Source of the DNA: Alphaproteobacteria bacterium
GTDB taxonomy: Bacteria > Pseudomonadota > Alphaproteobacteria > Rhodobacterales > Rhodobacteraceae
Length of the DNA: 51,419 nt
Direction: 5' to 3'
Assembly: GCA_030148665.1 (NCBI GenBank)
Contig: JASBSZ010000016.1
Span: 1 to 51,419 of the forward strand
Shown: piece by piece, positions 26,840-34,881 of the stretch
Position numbering within the stretch: position 1 is the first letter of the stretch
How the letters are laid out: the number at the start of each line of letters is the position of its first letter
The notes under the pieces: model-generated
The model's database searches: none
Seen by the model: the letters and a program-made list of their open reading frames with translations, nothing else
What the model was told of the DNA's origin: nothing
Made by a program: the position numbers and the translations under genes

Positions 26840-27334
26840 GTGATCGCATTGGCTGCCTATCAACCGGACATGGCCCCGAATCTGGGGGCGATGATTCGTA
26901 TCTCGGCCTGTTTCGGCGTTCCTCTGGACATCATCGAGCCCTGCGGTTTTCCCCTTTCGGCCAAGGCGTTGCGCCGCGCGGCGATGGATTACGCCGCGCG
27001 GGCAAGCATCGCGCGCCATGATTCGTGGGAGAGCTTTCTTCAGGCCCGCGACGGCAGACGTCTGGTGTTGCTGACCACCGGGGCCACGCAGGCCCATTGG
27101 GATTTCCGCTATGCGCCGGGCGACATCGTGATGACCGGGCGCGAAAGTGCCGGCGTGCCGCCCGAGGTCGCGGCGCGCGCCGATGCCCGGGTGCGGATTC
27201 CGATGCCCGGCGGAGGGCGCAGCCTGAACGTGGCCGTGGCCGCCGGAATCGTGCTGGCCGAGGCGCTGCGCCAGGGGGTGGCGGCCGACATGGGGGGGGA
27301 TATGGGCGCCGTCACGGAGGAGCCCGGACGATGA
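26840..27334 (+). CDS. trmL: tRNA (cytidine(34)-2'-O)-methyltransferase, TrmL-type SpoU enzyme
   Basis: 164 residues of the SPOUT superfamily, beginning at a GTG with AGGAGGG upstream. The N-terminal [20 protein letters not shown] and the knot region FGRES-like [16 protein letters not shown] are typical, and the C-terminus has [26 protein letters not shown]. TrmL methylates the wobble base of certain leucine tRNAs. Its C-terminal tail is longer than usual by about ten residues ([14 protein letters not shown]). It overlaps the PAP2 gene by four bases. Confidence 0.93.
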   Translation: MIALAAYQPDMAPNLGAMIRISACFGVPLDIIEPCGFPLSAKALRRAAMDYAARASIARHDSWESFLQARDGRRLVLLTTGATQAHWDFRYAPGDIVMTGRESAGVPPEVAARADARVRIPMPGGGRSLNVAVAAGIVLAEALRQGVAADMGGDMGAVTEEPGR

Positions 27335-27858
27335 GGGCATCGAGGATATCAATGAAATGGCGCGCGCGCTCGATCCTTGCGGTGCTGGTGCTGACCCTGG
27401 TCCTGTCGCCCTGGCGGATCGAACGGCTTGGCGACAATTTCCAGATCGCCCTGCCGACGCTGGCGCTGGGATGCGCGTTGGCAAATGGCGAAGCGGGGGA
27501 TTACCTGGTGCGGTTTGCGTCGCAATGGCTGGTCGTGCAGGGCACGAAACGGGCGCTCGGGACGCTGCCTGTCAACCGGCGGCCCAACGGAAATTACATG
27601 GGCATGCCCTCGGGGCACACGGCGGCGGCGGTTTTCGGGGCCAGCAACCTGGCGCAACGCTGCATTGCCGGCAATCCGGCCGTCAGGGTGGTGGTCTGGG
27701 CCACGGCCGCCTTTGTAGGGGGCTCGCGCGTTCAGGCCGGGGCCCACGACATCTGGCAGGTCCTGATCGGAGCACTGGTCGGCTGGCTGGGGGACAGGGC
27801 CTTTCGCCGCCGCTCGCCCCGGGCCTGGTGGCGCCGGCTGCGGGGGCGCGGAGGGTAA
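27331..27858 (+). CDS. PAP2-family membrane phosphatase
   Basis: 175 residues. The phosphatase motifs are present: KRALGTLPVNRRPN (motif 1 region, near 73), PSGHTAAAV (motif 2, near 92) and SRVQAGAHDIWQVLIGALVGW (motif 3, near 132). Three or four hydrophobic helices place it in the inner membrane. Such enzymes remove phosphate from lipid or isoprenoid phosphates; the exact substrate is unknown. It is coupled to trmL by an ATGA overlap, which probably reflects compaction and not shared function. Confidence 0.85.
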   Translation: MRASRISMKWRARSILAVLVLTLVLSPWRIERLGDNFQIALPTLALGCALANGEAGDYLVRFASQWLVVQGTKRALGTLPVNRRPNGNYMGMPSGHTAAAVFGASNLAQRCIAGNPAVRVVVWATAAFVGGSRVQAGAHDIWQVLIGALVGWLGDRAFRRRSPRAWWRRLRGRGG

Positions 27859-27907
27859 TGCGTATCCGGGCGCGTTCGGCTGCGTGCCGCGGGTGGAAGC
27901 ATCCGGC

Positions 27908-28633
27908 CTATTCCACCACAAGGTCGGCGATGCTTGCCTCGACCACCTTGCCGGTATCGTCCGAATCCGATGCGATCGCCACCCCGACCAGGGCCTGCGG
28001 CGCGTCACCGAAGGCGCGCCTGAAATCGACCGCCAGATCGACATTTTCGGAAAAGCTGCCGGTCGTTGCCGGGCGCCTGATGATGATTGCCCCGCGGGCG
28101 CCGAGATAGGGGCTGGGCAGCAGGCTGCCGGGCGGGCGGTCGCCGCCAAAGGTATAGACCAGGATCCGCGCGGCACGGCTGGTCAGCAGCTTGCGAATGC
28201 TGGCGGTCCGGCCGATTCGGCGTGCCGTGTCGGAATCGAGAAAGACGAAATACAGCGCGATGTTGCGATCGTCCCCACCCCTGGTCGTCAGGTCGGTCGG
28301 CGGGACCGAGCGGGTCGTGCTCCAGCGCCAGCTGGCGGTGGTCGCGTTCCAGTCCTCGGGCGGCAGGGGGGAAAAGATCACGGATGAACTCTGACGGGCG
28401 GTGATGTCCACCTCGTTGCCCGACATGCGATAGCTGGTTGCCGGGATGCGAAAGAATTCCAGCGCCTTCCAGTCATTCGTGAAGCGGACGGCATGGGCCG
28501 CGGATGGCAGGGCGGACAGGGCCAGCAGCGACAAGGTGGCCACGGTTGCCGCGACGGGCAGGCGTGGCCGCGGCGCCGTGGGTGGCGCGGAGGCAGGTAC
28601 AGGGGGTGGAAAGGCGTTGCTGTGCAGGGTCAT
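27908..28633 (-). CDS. DUF3047 domain protein with signal peptide
   Basis: 241 residues. A Pro-rich N-terminus leads to a hydrophobic segment (VAATVATLSLLALSALPSAAHA) that looks like a signal sequence or anchor. The DUF3047 domain covers the rest, with DWNATTASWRWSTTRSVPPTD and a conserved RNIALYFVFLD strand. An open frame continues upstream but holds no family sequence. The family has no known function; members are usually exported. It is the last of three minus-strand genes, 119 bp after the GST. Confidence 0.8.
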   Translation of the reverse strand: MTLHSNAFPPPVPASAPPTAPRPRLPVAATVATLSLLALSALPSAAHAVRFTNDWKALEFFRIPATSYRMSGNEVDITARQSSSVIFSPLPPEDWNATTASWRWSTTRSVPPTDLTTRGGDDRNIALYFVFLDSDTARRIGRTASIRKLLTSRAARILVYTFGGDRPPGSLLPSPYLGARGAIIIRRPATTGSFSENVDLAVDFRRAFGDAPQALVGVAIASDSDDTGKVVEASIADLVVE

Positions 28634-28752
28634 CGGGGCTCCGTTTCGTGCGGCTCGTTGCAACGTGATGCCCGGCACCATCACCGATTGCAAGGCTCGG
28701 CGGCATCTCCTCGCGCGATTGTCACATCCCTGGCGGACCCCCGCTGCGGGGG

Positions 28753-29361
28753 CTATTCCACCGGAACGGTTGCTTTCATGCTGTCGCGCGCCTTGATGCG
28801 GCTTTCCCATTCGGCCAGCAGCGGACGGTTTGCCCGCCAGTTGCGCTCGTCATGGCGGAAATCGAGGTAGGAAAGTGCGCAACCCAGCGCGATCTGGCCC
28901 ATGCACAGCGGACCGTCGAGATGGTCGGCCCAGCCCCCTTCGAGCGAGTCGAGCGCCCGCACGATCTTGGCCCATTGTCCCTGTACCCAGGGGTCGTGGC
29001 GGCAATCCTCGGGGCGCAGGCGGGCCTCGTACACCATCAGGATGGCCGCATCGCAGATGCCGTCGGCAAGGGCCTCGAGCGTGGTGCTGTCCCACAGGCG
29101 CGGGGGTGCGGGGTAGAGCCCGGTGTCGAAACGGTGGTCGAGATAGCGGCAGATCACCCGGCTGTCGAACAGATCGCGCCCGTCATCGCGGATCAGGGTG
29201 GGGATCTTGCCCAGCGGGTTATGGGCCACCGGCATCGTTGCCGGATCGAGCGGCGTTCCCGAGGCCGCGACCAGTTCGACATCATCCAGATGACCGGACT
29301 CGATCAGCAGGACCTTGACCTTGCGCACGAATGGCGATGTGGGAGAGTGAAACAGTTTCAT
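28753..29361 (-). CDS. Glutathione S-transferase-family protein
   Basis: 202 residues. The thioredoxin-like N-domain begins MKLFHSPTSPFVRKVKVLL, with the likely catalytic Ser in SPTSPF. It has the cis-proline site GKIPTLI and DSRVICRYLDHRF. The all-helical C-domain follows. The substrate is unknown; the closest general class is the small bacterial GST/YibF-like group. It overlaps the upstream 104-residue gene by four bases, so they are cotranscribed. Confidence 0.88.
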   Translation of the reverse strand: MKLFHSPTSPFVRKVKVLLIESGHLDDVELVAASGTPLDPATMPVAHNPLGKIPTLIRDDGRDLFDSRVICRYLDHRFDTGLYPAPPRLWDSTTLEALADGICDAAILMVYEARLRPEDCRHDPWVQGQWAKIVRALDSLEGGWADHLDGPLCMGQIALGCALSYLDFRHDERNWRANRPLLAEWESRIKARDSMKATVPVE

Positions 29362-29672
29362 GATCGGGCCTTTCCGATTTTCATGCGTCCGAACCCGGCG
29401 ACATCGATTTCGAGCCCCGGGCCGTGGCGACCCAGGCGCAGCACACGCCGCCAGCGCCCCCGGAGGACGAACCCGTCCCCCGCATCGGTGACGGCAAAAC
29501 CGATCCCGTCAGCCAGATCGTCCAGCCCGGCGGGCGGTGCTGCGGAATTTCCCTGCGGGTCGGTGTCCGAGGTCCCCTTGCGGGCCAGCGCGCGGGCTAC
29601 CGCCAGCCCTGCCAGCGCAAGTGCGCCGTTGCGCAGGGCGACAGATGCGATCGGGGCAAGTGGCAGGGGCAT
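29358..29672 (-). CDS. Small hypothetical protein, 104 aa
   Basis: I do not recognise the family. A hydrophobic N-terminal stretch (ASVALRNGALALAGLAVARALA) could be a membrane anchor. A short linker leads to a compact domain with LRGRWRRVLRLGRHGPG and a basic C-terminus. The ATGA overlap with the GST gene and normal codon use argue that it is real. Confidence 0.6.
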   Translation of the reverse strand: MPLPLAPIASVALRNGALALAGLAVARALARKGTSDTDPQGNSAAPPAGLDDLADGIGFAVTDAGDGFVLRGRWRRVLRLGRHGPGLEIDVAGFGRMKIGKARS

Positions 29673-29812
29673 GGCCGGTCTTCCTTATCCGTGAGGCCCT
29701 TGCGGGCCGGTCCTTTGGGCCAGCCTAGCGCGGCGTCGGGGTCGAGGCAAATCAATTGGGCTGGAAACCGGGGGATCGGGAAGCGGGGGGCAGGAACCGG
29801 GGGATCGAATCC

Positions 29813-29857
29813 GGGGGCCAGCCCCCGGACCCCCGGCGTATTTGGGCAAAGAAGAAA
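29813..29857 (-). repeat. Dispersed intergenic hairpin repeat, copy 2 (inverted)
   Basis: On the minus strand this reads TTTCTTCTTTGCCCAAATAC, then GCCGGGGG and the hairpin GGGGG-CTGG-CCCCC (29813-29826 on the plus strand). Next to it, AACCGGGGGATCG occurs twice, at 29766-29778 and 29795-29807, a 13-bp duplication. The T-rich head serves as the tail of the sodB terminator. Confidence 0.7.
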
Positions 29858-29876
29858 GGGGGCCGCCCGGGCCCCC
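29848..29876 (-). terminator. Intrinsic terminator of sodB
   Basis: On the minus strand GGGGGCC-CGGGC-GGCCCCC is a perfect 7-bp stem followed by TTTCTTCTTT, starting 27 bases past the sodB stop codon. Confidence 0.75.
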
Positions 29877-29903
29877 TCGGTTTTCCTGCAACATGTGCCG
29901 CGC

Positions 29904-30512
29904 TCAGGCGCTGGCCAGGCGCTCGGCCACGTTTTCCCAGTTGACGAGGTTGTCCAGGAAGTTCTGGACATAGACCGGGCGCTTGTTGCGGAAGTCGATG
30001 TAATAGGAATGTTCCCACACATCGCAGCCCAGCAGCACCTTCTGGCCAAAGCACAGCGGGTTGACGCCGTTTTCCGTCTTGGTGACCTTGAGCGTGCCGT
30101 CGGTATCGACCACCAGCCAACACCAGCCCGAGCCGAACTGGCCCACACCGGCGGCGGTGAATTCCTGCTTGAATTTCTCGACCGAACCAAAGCCGTCCTT
30201 GATGCGGGATTCCAGCTCGCCCGGCATGGAACGCCCCTTGGGGCCCATCATTTCCCAGAACTGGTTGTGGTTCCACAGCTGGGCGATGTTGTTGAAGATG
30301 CCGTTCTGGGCCACCGCGCCGGCCTGATAGGTGCCGGTGATGATTTCCTCGAGCGACCTGTTTTCCCATTCGGTGCCGGCGATCAGCTTGTTGCCGTTGT
30401 CCACATAGGCCTTGTGGTGCAGGTCGTGGTGATATTCCAGCGTCTCCTGCGACATGCCGCCTTCGGCCAGCGCGTCGTAGGCGTAAGGAAGATCGGGAAG
30501 TTCGAATGCCAT
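29904..30512 (-). CDS. sodB: Superoxide dismutase, Fe/Mn family (probably iron)
   Basis: 202 residues beginning MAFELPDLPYAYDALAEGG, with ETLEYHHDLHHKAYV holding the first metal His. The second His is in LWNHNQFWEMM, and the Asp and last His are in CDVWEHSYYIDFRN. It converts superoxide to peroxide and oxygen in the cytoplasm. Sequence type resembles the iron enzymes of related bacteria, although metal choice cannot be settled from sequence alone. It is monocistronic with its own terminator. Confidence 0.95.
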   Translation of the reverse strand: MAFELPDLPYAYDALAEGGMSQETLEYHHDLHHKAYVDNGNKLIAGTEWENRSLEEIITGTYQAGAVAQNGIFNNIAQLWNHNQFWEMMGPKGRSMPGELESRIKDGFGSVEKFKQEFTAAGVGQFGSGWCWLVVDTDGTLKVTKTENGVNPLCFGQKVLLGCDVWEHSYYIDFRNKRPVYVQNFLDNLVNWENVAERLASA

Positions 30513-30690
30513 TGTTTCAGCCCTTTTGTTGTTCTGAAGGTTTCCTGAGGGGGGGCTCGTGCCGGCCCCTGATGGGGCGCAGTCATAGACCCAAGCGCGG
30601 CGCGGGAAAAGGGAAAACCGCGCTTGCCCCCTTGCGCCGGCCGGGCGGGATGCGTTCAATGCAGTGCAGTCAACCGAATCCGAGGCCCTG

Positions 30691-31134
30691 ATGGCACCTC
30701 ATGTCGATCCCGATCCCGCGCAGCTGGGCCGCCTGGCCGCCACCCCCTGGGAGGGTGTGTTGCAGATGCTGAACCTCATCCGCTTTCACGCGCAGGCGCG
30801 CGCGCCCGACGGTGAGAGGCTGAGCGGGGCCGCCCTCTACGCCCGTTACGGTGCGGCCGCCGAGCCGCATCTTGAATCGCGGGGCGCCCGTCTGTTGTGG
30901 GCGGCGCGCCCCGTGCCGCCCCTGATCGGCCCGCAGGCCGAGGAATGGGACATGGCGTTTGTCGTCGAATACCCCTCGCTGGCGGCATTCCTGGACATGC
31001 TGAAAGACCCGGAATACCGGAAAATCACCGCCTTGCGCAGCGCTGCGGTCGCCGATTCCAGGTTGATACCGATGCATCCGGCCGCAAGGGACGGCTGGGC
31101 CGACGCAGAGGCCGGTGGGGGGATGGTCGAATGA
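30691..31134 (+). CDS. DUF1330-like protein
   Basis: 147 residues from the chosen ATG (CGAGG five bases before it). A GTG 27 bases upstream is in frame and also possible. The sequence resembles the DUF1330 ferredoxin-like fold: LQMLNLIRFHAQA, YARYGAAAEPHLESRG and FVVEYPSLAAFLDMLKDPEY. Its function is unknown; relatives are small dimeric proteins sometimes linked to oxygenases. It overlaps the dehydratase gene by four bases. Confidence 0.7.
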   Translation: MAPHVDPDPAQLGRLAATPWEGVLQMLNLIRFHAQARAPDGERLSGAALYARYGAAAEPHLESRGARLLWAARPVPPLIGPQAEEWDMAFVVEYPSLAAFLDMLKDPEYRKITALRSAAVADSRLIPMHPAARDGWADAEAGGGMVE

Positions 31135-32150
31135 CCCGGCTGTTCAACCGACGTCAGCTGGACGAGGCGATGGACATCGTTCGTGCGCAGATGCCCGCGA
31201 CCCCGCAATATGCCTGGCCGCTGCTCGAACAGCGGGCCGGCTGCCGGATCTGGGTCAAGCACGAAAACCACACCCCGACCGGGGCGTTCAAGCTGCGCGG
31301 CGGGCTGGTCTATCTCGACGATCTTGGCCGTCGCGGCCACTGCCCGGGCATCGTTACCGCCACGCGGGGCAATCACGGCCAGTCGATTCCCTTTGCGGCA
31401 CGGCTGCATGGCATCCCGGTGCGCGTCTATGTGCCGAAAGGCAATTCCGAAGAAAAGAACAGGGCCATGGCCGCATGGGGCGCCGAGCTGCGAGTCTTTG
31501 GCGATGATTTCGAAGAGGCGCGACTCGAGGCCGTGCGCGTGGCCCGCGACGAGGGGCTGCACGCCATCGGCCCGTTTCACGAGCTGCTGGTGCGCGGTGT
31601 TGCGACCTATGCGCTGGAGCTGTTTTCCGCCTGTGGCGAGCTCGATCGCGTCTATGTACCCATCGGCATGGGCTCGGGCATTGCTGCCACGATCACTGTA
31701 CGCGACCTGCTGGGGCTGAAGACCGAAATCGTCGGCGTGGTCTCGGAGGCCGCCGATTCCTATGCGCTGAGCTTCGAGCGTGGCGCCGTCACACCGACCG
31801 ACAGTGCCAACACCTTTGCCGACGGGCTGGCCTGTCGGGTGCCGTGGCAGCAGCCTCTGGACATCATCCGCAACGGCGCGGCCGATGTTGTCAGGGTCAG
31901 CGAGGATCAGATCGCCCGGGCCATGCGCATCTATTACACCGATACCCACAATATCGCCGAGGGTGCCGGTGCGGCCGCGCTGGCGGCCGCGCTGAACGAC
32001 GCGCCTTCGCTGGCCGGCAGGCAGGTCGCGGTGATCCTGAGCGGCGGCAATGTCGATCGCGCATGGTTTGCCGAGGTTCTGGCCGGGCAGACGCCGTCCG
32101 TCCAACCCCCGTCCAATCCCCGGCCTGACCCCGACCCGAACCGGGCCTGA
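31131..32150 (+). CDS. Threonine/serine dehydratase-like PLP enzyme
   Basis: 339 residues of the fold-II PLP family. The Schiff-base lysine is K54 in TPTGAFKLRGG. The conserved ATRGNHGQSIPFAAR and the glycine loop GMGSGIAA for the PLP phosphate are present. No ACT regulatory domain follows, so it is not the biosynthetic IlvA type. It would deaminate threonine, serine or a beta-hydroxy amino acid; specificity is unknown. The C-terminal 15 residues (PNPRPDPDPNRA) are low-complexity and encoded at the edge of an 11-bp tandem repeat that contains the stop codon. Confidence 0.85.
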   Translation: MTRLFNRRQLDEAMDIVRAQMPATPQYAWPLLEQRAGCRIWVKHENHTPTGAFKLRGGLVYLDDLGRRGHCPGIVTATRGNHGQSIPFAARLHGIPVRVYVPKGNSEEKNRAMAAWGAELRVFGDDFEEARLEAVRVARDEGLHAIGPFHELLVRGVATYALELFSACGELDRVYVPIGMGSGIAATITVRDLLGLKTEIVGVVSEAADSYALSFERGAVTPTDSANTFADGLACRVPWQQPLDIIRNGAADVVRVSEDQIARAMRIYYTDTHNIAEGAGAAALAAALNDAPSLAGRQVAVILSGGNVDRAWFAEVLAGQTPSVQPPSNPRPDPDPNRA

Positions 32151-32192
32151 ACCGGGCCTGAACCGGGCCTGAACTGGGCCTGAACCGGGCCT
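32138..32192. repeat. Five tandem 11-bp repeats across two convergent gene ends
   Basis: GAACCGGGCCT is repeated five times without gaps; the fourth copy has one change (GAACTGGGCCT). The dehydratase stop codon (32148-32150) lies at the join of copies 1 and 2, and the stop of the convergent gene (32191-32193) overlaps the end of copy 5. Because 11 is not a multiple of 3, each reading frame meets a TGA within the array. Confidence 0.85.
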
Positions 32193-32640
32193 AACCCCTG
32201 CGCATCCAGCCCCGGAAACGCTGCCTTTCCGGGACGGGTTCCTCATCGGGCAGCGGGTCGGGGCGCAGCAGGCTGAGCGTCCAGCGCGGCATGATGCGCG
32301 CGCCCGGCATGGCACAGGCCGAGCCCATGTTCATCGGGTCGAACAGCTTGACGAATGTGGGGGCGTGCAGGTCATCGGCATAGACCGCACCGCAATATGA
32401 CAGGTTGCGGCGCCTTTCCAGCATCGATCGTGCCTCGTCAAGAAATGTCATGAAGGCATCGCGCGCCAGGGGCGATTGGGGTGGTCTGGCGCCAGGGTCG
32501 AAAACGAACCAGTCGCCGGCCCCCGGGACAAGGCGCGGCCAGAACGCGTCAAATTGGGGCCAGGTCAGGATGCCGTGAAACTGCCCCTCGTACCGGCGCC
32601 AGAAGGGGGAATCCTGCAAGGGCTGCCGATCATCGGTCAT
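32191..32640 (-). CDS. Hypothetical protein, 149 aa
   Basis: I do not recognise the family. The start MTDDRQPLQDSPFWRRYEGQ has no signal peptide. Two Cys residues (LSYCGAVYADD and GSACAMPG) and several Trp residues (DAFWPRL, DWFVFD, RWTLSLL) stand out. It is 11 bases downstream of the glycosyltransferase-like gene on the same strand, so they likely share a transcript. Confidence 0.7.
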   Translation of the reverse strand: MTDDRQPLQDSPFWRRYEGQFHGILTWPQFDAFWPRLVPGAGDWFVFDPGARPPQSPLARDAFMTFLDEARSMLERRRNLSYCGAVYADDLHAPTFVKLFDPMNMGSACAMPGARIMPRWTLSLLRPDPLPDEEPVPERQRFRGWMRRG

Positions 32641-32651
32641 CGTGTTTCTCC

Positions 32652-33635
32652 CTATCGCATCCACAGCTTGTTCTTCTTGATCAGGTTGCGGATCTTCTGT
32701 TCCCTTCGGGGCAGGTTGTCCCGGTCGAAAAGGGCGCGCACCTTGTGGCCGCGGCCCTGATAGATCATCCGCTTTATCGGCTCGTAGCGCTTGATGACCT
32801 TCTTGATGCGGTTGGGGGCGCTGATCTCTTCCAGCAGGGCGACCACGCGATCGGATTCGCGCGCATACAACAGTGGCAGCACGCGCCAGTGGCAGGTGAT
32901 GTCGCCGTCCAGCCCGTCCAGCTCGGGGCCCGGACGCCCGCCCCCCAGCGCGTGTATCACCAGAGGCAGCGCCACCTGATCCAGCCAGGGGTCGAGCGGC
33001 TGACAGATCAGCGCCTCGGGCGGGTCGTCGCGAATCGCAAGCGCATATTCGGTGAAAAGGCGGCCGAATTCCCGTGGATCGGCGCCGAAAAACCAGCCGG
33101 CGTTGAAATAGAGATAGCGCTCCCAGTATTCGTCGGGCTGGGACAGGTCCAGCGAGCTTTCGAAATCCAGGCCGAACCTGTCATAGAGCGATTTCCAGGT
33201 CTCGGTATATCCGGGGCCGTAGAGTTCGATCACCGGCCATGTGCCCTCGCGCCGCATCGACGCCGAGGGGCGCGAGAAATCGAACGGCACCTGCGTGAGG
33301 TCATCCAGAAACAGGGTATCGGTGTCGAAAAACACAAAGGGCTGGCCGGGTTCCAGCACGCCGAGGCCCTCGATCTTGTTGCCGTGGGGATAGGACTGGC
33401 CGAAATGGCGCGATTCGAAAGGCCGGATCTCGGCCCCCAGTTCGATCAGCAGCGCGCGCAATTCGGGATCGTTGATCCGCGGATCGTGCTGCCACAGGGG
33501 GCCGGGCTGGGGCTCGGCCAGAATCAGGCGCAGCTTGTCGCCGCTGGCCCGCCTGAGCGAGGCCGCCATCAGCACCGCCTCGTATTGCAGGCGCCCGGCC
33601 TGCACGATTGCCAGAACGTTCAGTCTTTCCGCCAT
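32652..33635 (-). CDS. GT-A-like glycosyltransferase (hypothetical)
   Basis: 327 residues. The opening LNVLAIVQAGRLQYEAVLMA is Rossmann-like. A clear DxD motif, FVFFDTDTLFLDDL (about 119), is typical of metal-binding GT-A transferases. YLYFNAGWFFGADP fits the acceptor-side motif of family-8-like enzymes. A basic C-terminal tail (REQKIRNLIKKNKLWMR) may bind membrane or lipid. Sugar and acceptor are unknown; it stands outside any polysaccharide cluster. The ATG used gives the usual start; an earlier ATG would add 11 residues. Confidence 0.7.
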   Translation of the reverse strand: MAERLNVLAIVQAGRLQYEAVLMAASLRRASGDKLRLILAEPQPGPLWQHDPRINDPELRALLIELGAEIRPFESRHFGQSYPHGNKIEGLGVLEPGQPFVFFDTDTLFLDDLTQVPFDFSRPSASMRREGTWPVIELYGPGYTETWKSLYDRFGLDFESSLDLSQPDEYWERYLYFNAGWFFGADPREFGRLFTEYALAIRDDPPEALICQPLDPWLDQVALPLVIHALGGGRPGPELDGLDGDITCHWRVLPLLYARESDRVVALLEEISAPNRIKKVIKRYEPIKRMIYQGRGHKVRALFDRDNLPRREQKIRNLIKKNKLWMR

Positions 33636-33809
33636 GTCCGCACCGCCGAGACCACCCTGCACCCGCATCTGGTCACCTTATAAGGGATATTCGGGCCGCT
33701 GTAACCCTTGGTCGGACGGGTATCGGCGACACTGCCATGACGGGGTCACGACAGGGTCATGACAGGCCGGAAACAGACACAGAAAAACGCCCCGCAGTGC
33801 CGGTAAAGG

Positions 33810-33885
33810 TGGTGAGCCCGACAGGATTCGAACCTGTGACCCACTGATTAAAAGTCAGTTGCTCTACCAACTGAGCTACGGGCCC
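33810..33885 (-). tRNA. tRNA-Lys (anticodon UUU)
   Basis: The minus-strand sequence folds into a full cloverleaf. The acceptor stem is GGGCCCG/CGGGCTC (one G-U), the D arm contains GCTCAGTTGGTAGAGC, and the anticodon arm CTGACTTTTAATCAG holds TTT. The T arm contains GTTCGAATCC. The CCA end is encoded (33810-33812). Length is 76 bases. Confidence 0.98.
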
Positions 33886-33900
33886 ACGCGCGATGCGGTA

Positions 33901-33927
33901 GGTATAAGGGCAGGGGATTTTGGTCAA
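33901..33927 (-). promoter_or_regulatory. Candidate promoter of tRNA-Lys
   Basis: On the minus strand TTGACC and TATACC are separated by 15 bases and end 15 bases before the mature tRNA. The spacer is short, but the position is right. Confidence 0.4.
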
Positions 33928-34032
33928 GGGAAAATTGGCCAAAAGGGCGTGAAAATCGACCATGCCCACCGCCTCTGCCACGACCGCGCTACAAAACTGG
34001 CCAAGCGCGCGGCAAATCGCTATATGCGGCCC

Positions 34033-34881
34033 ATGGAAAATGCGCTTTCGACAAATGGCCTGCCTTTTCGCAAGATGCACGGACTCGGCAACGATTTCGT
34101 CATCATCGATGCGCGTGGCAAGGCAAACCCGGTGACACCGGCGCTGGCGCGTGCCGTTGCCGACCGGCATTTCGGCGTGGGTTTCGATCAGCTGGCGGTG
34201 ATTCTCGACAGCGACCGGGCCGCGGCAGGGCTGCAGTTCTGGAATGCCGACGGATCACTCTCGGCCGCCTGTGGCAATGCGACACGCTGTGTTGCCGCCC
34301 TGCTGTTTGCCGAAACCGGGCTGTCGCGGCTGACACTCGAAACCGATCACGGCCTGCTGGCATGCGAGAACGCCGGGGACGGCATCTATCGCGTCAACAT
34401 GGGGCCGCCCCAGCTGAACTGGCAGGACATCCCTCTGGCCCGCGAAACCGATACGCTGCACCTGCCGATCGAGGGCGATCCGGTGGCGACCGGCATGGGC
34501 AATCCGCATTGCACCTTTTTCGTCGATGATGCGGCATTGGTCGATCTGGAAAGGCTGGGCGCGCAATACGAACATCACCCCTTGTATCCCGCGCGCACGA
34601 ATGTCGAATTCGTCCAGGTGTTGAACCGGGGGGAAATCCGCCTGCGAATCTGGGAGCGCGGCGCCGGGGTCACGCTGGCCAGCGGCTCGTGTTCATGTGC
34701 GGCGGTCGTTGCGGCGGCACGGCGCGCCCTGACCGGGCGGCATGTCCGGGTGCATGTCGATGGCGGCGTTCTGGAAATCGACTGGCGCGACGATGGCGCC
34801 TGGCTGGCCGGGCCGGTTGCGCATGTGTTCGATGGCGTGCTGAGCGATTCATTCATGACCGGCCTGGCGGGGCTGAAATGA
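34033..34881 (+). CDS. dapF: Diaminopimelate epimerase DapF with altered second active-site motif
   Basis: 282 residues. DapF interconverts LL- and meso-diaminopimelate for lysine and peptidoglycan synthesis, using two cysteines. The start contains RKMHGLGNDFVIID and the first cysteine is C80 in SLSAACGNATRC. The second motif, usually ACGSGAC or ACGTGAC, reads ASGSCSC here (about 216-222), so the aligned catalytic Cys is Ser217, with Cys220 and Cys222 close by. An ATG nine bases upstream is a possible alternative start. mtaB overlaps by four bases. Confidence 0.92.
   Translation: MENALSTNGLPFRKMHGLGNDFVIIDARGKANPVTPALARAVADRHFGVGFDQLAVILDSDRAAAGLQFWNADGSLSAACGNATRCVAALLFAETGLSRLTLETDHGLLACENAGDGIYRVNMGPPQLNWQDIPLARETDTLHLPIEGDPVATGMGNPHCTFFVDDAALVDLERLGAQYEHHPLYPARTNVEFVQVLNRGEIRLRIWERGAGVTLASGSCSCAAVVAAARRALTGRHVRVHVDGGVLEIDWRDDGAWLAGPVAHVFDGVLSDSFMTGLAGLK

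Noticed and set aside
34689..34877. Longer N-terminus for MtaB reading back into dapF
   Set aside because: The added residues are Arg/Cys-rich antisense-like sequence; the ATGA overlap start gives the family start and length.
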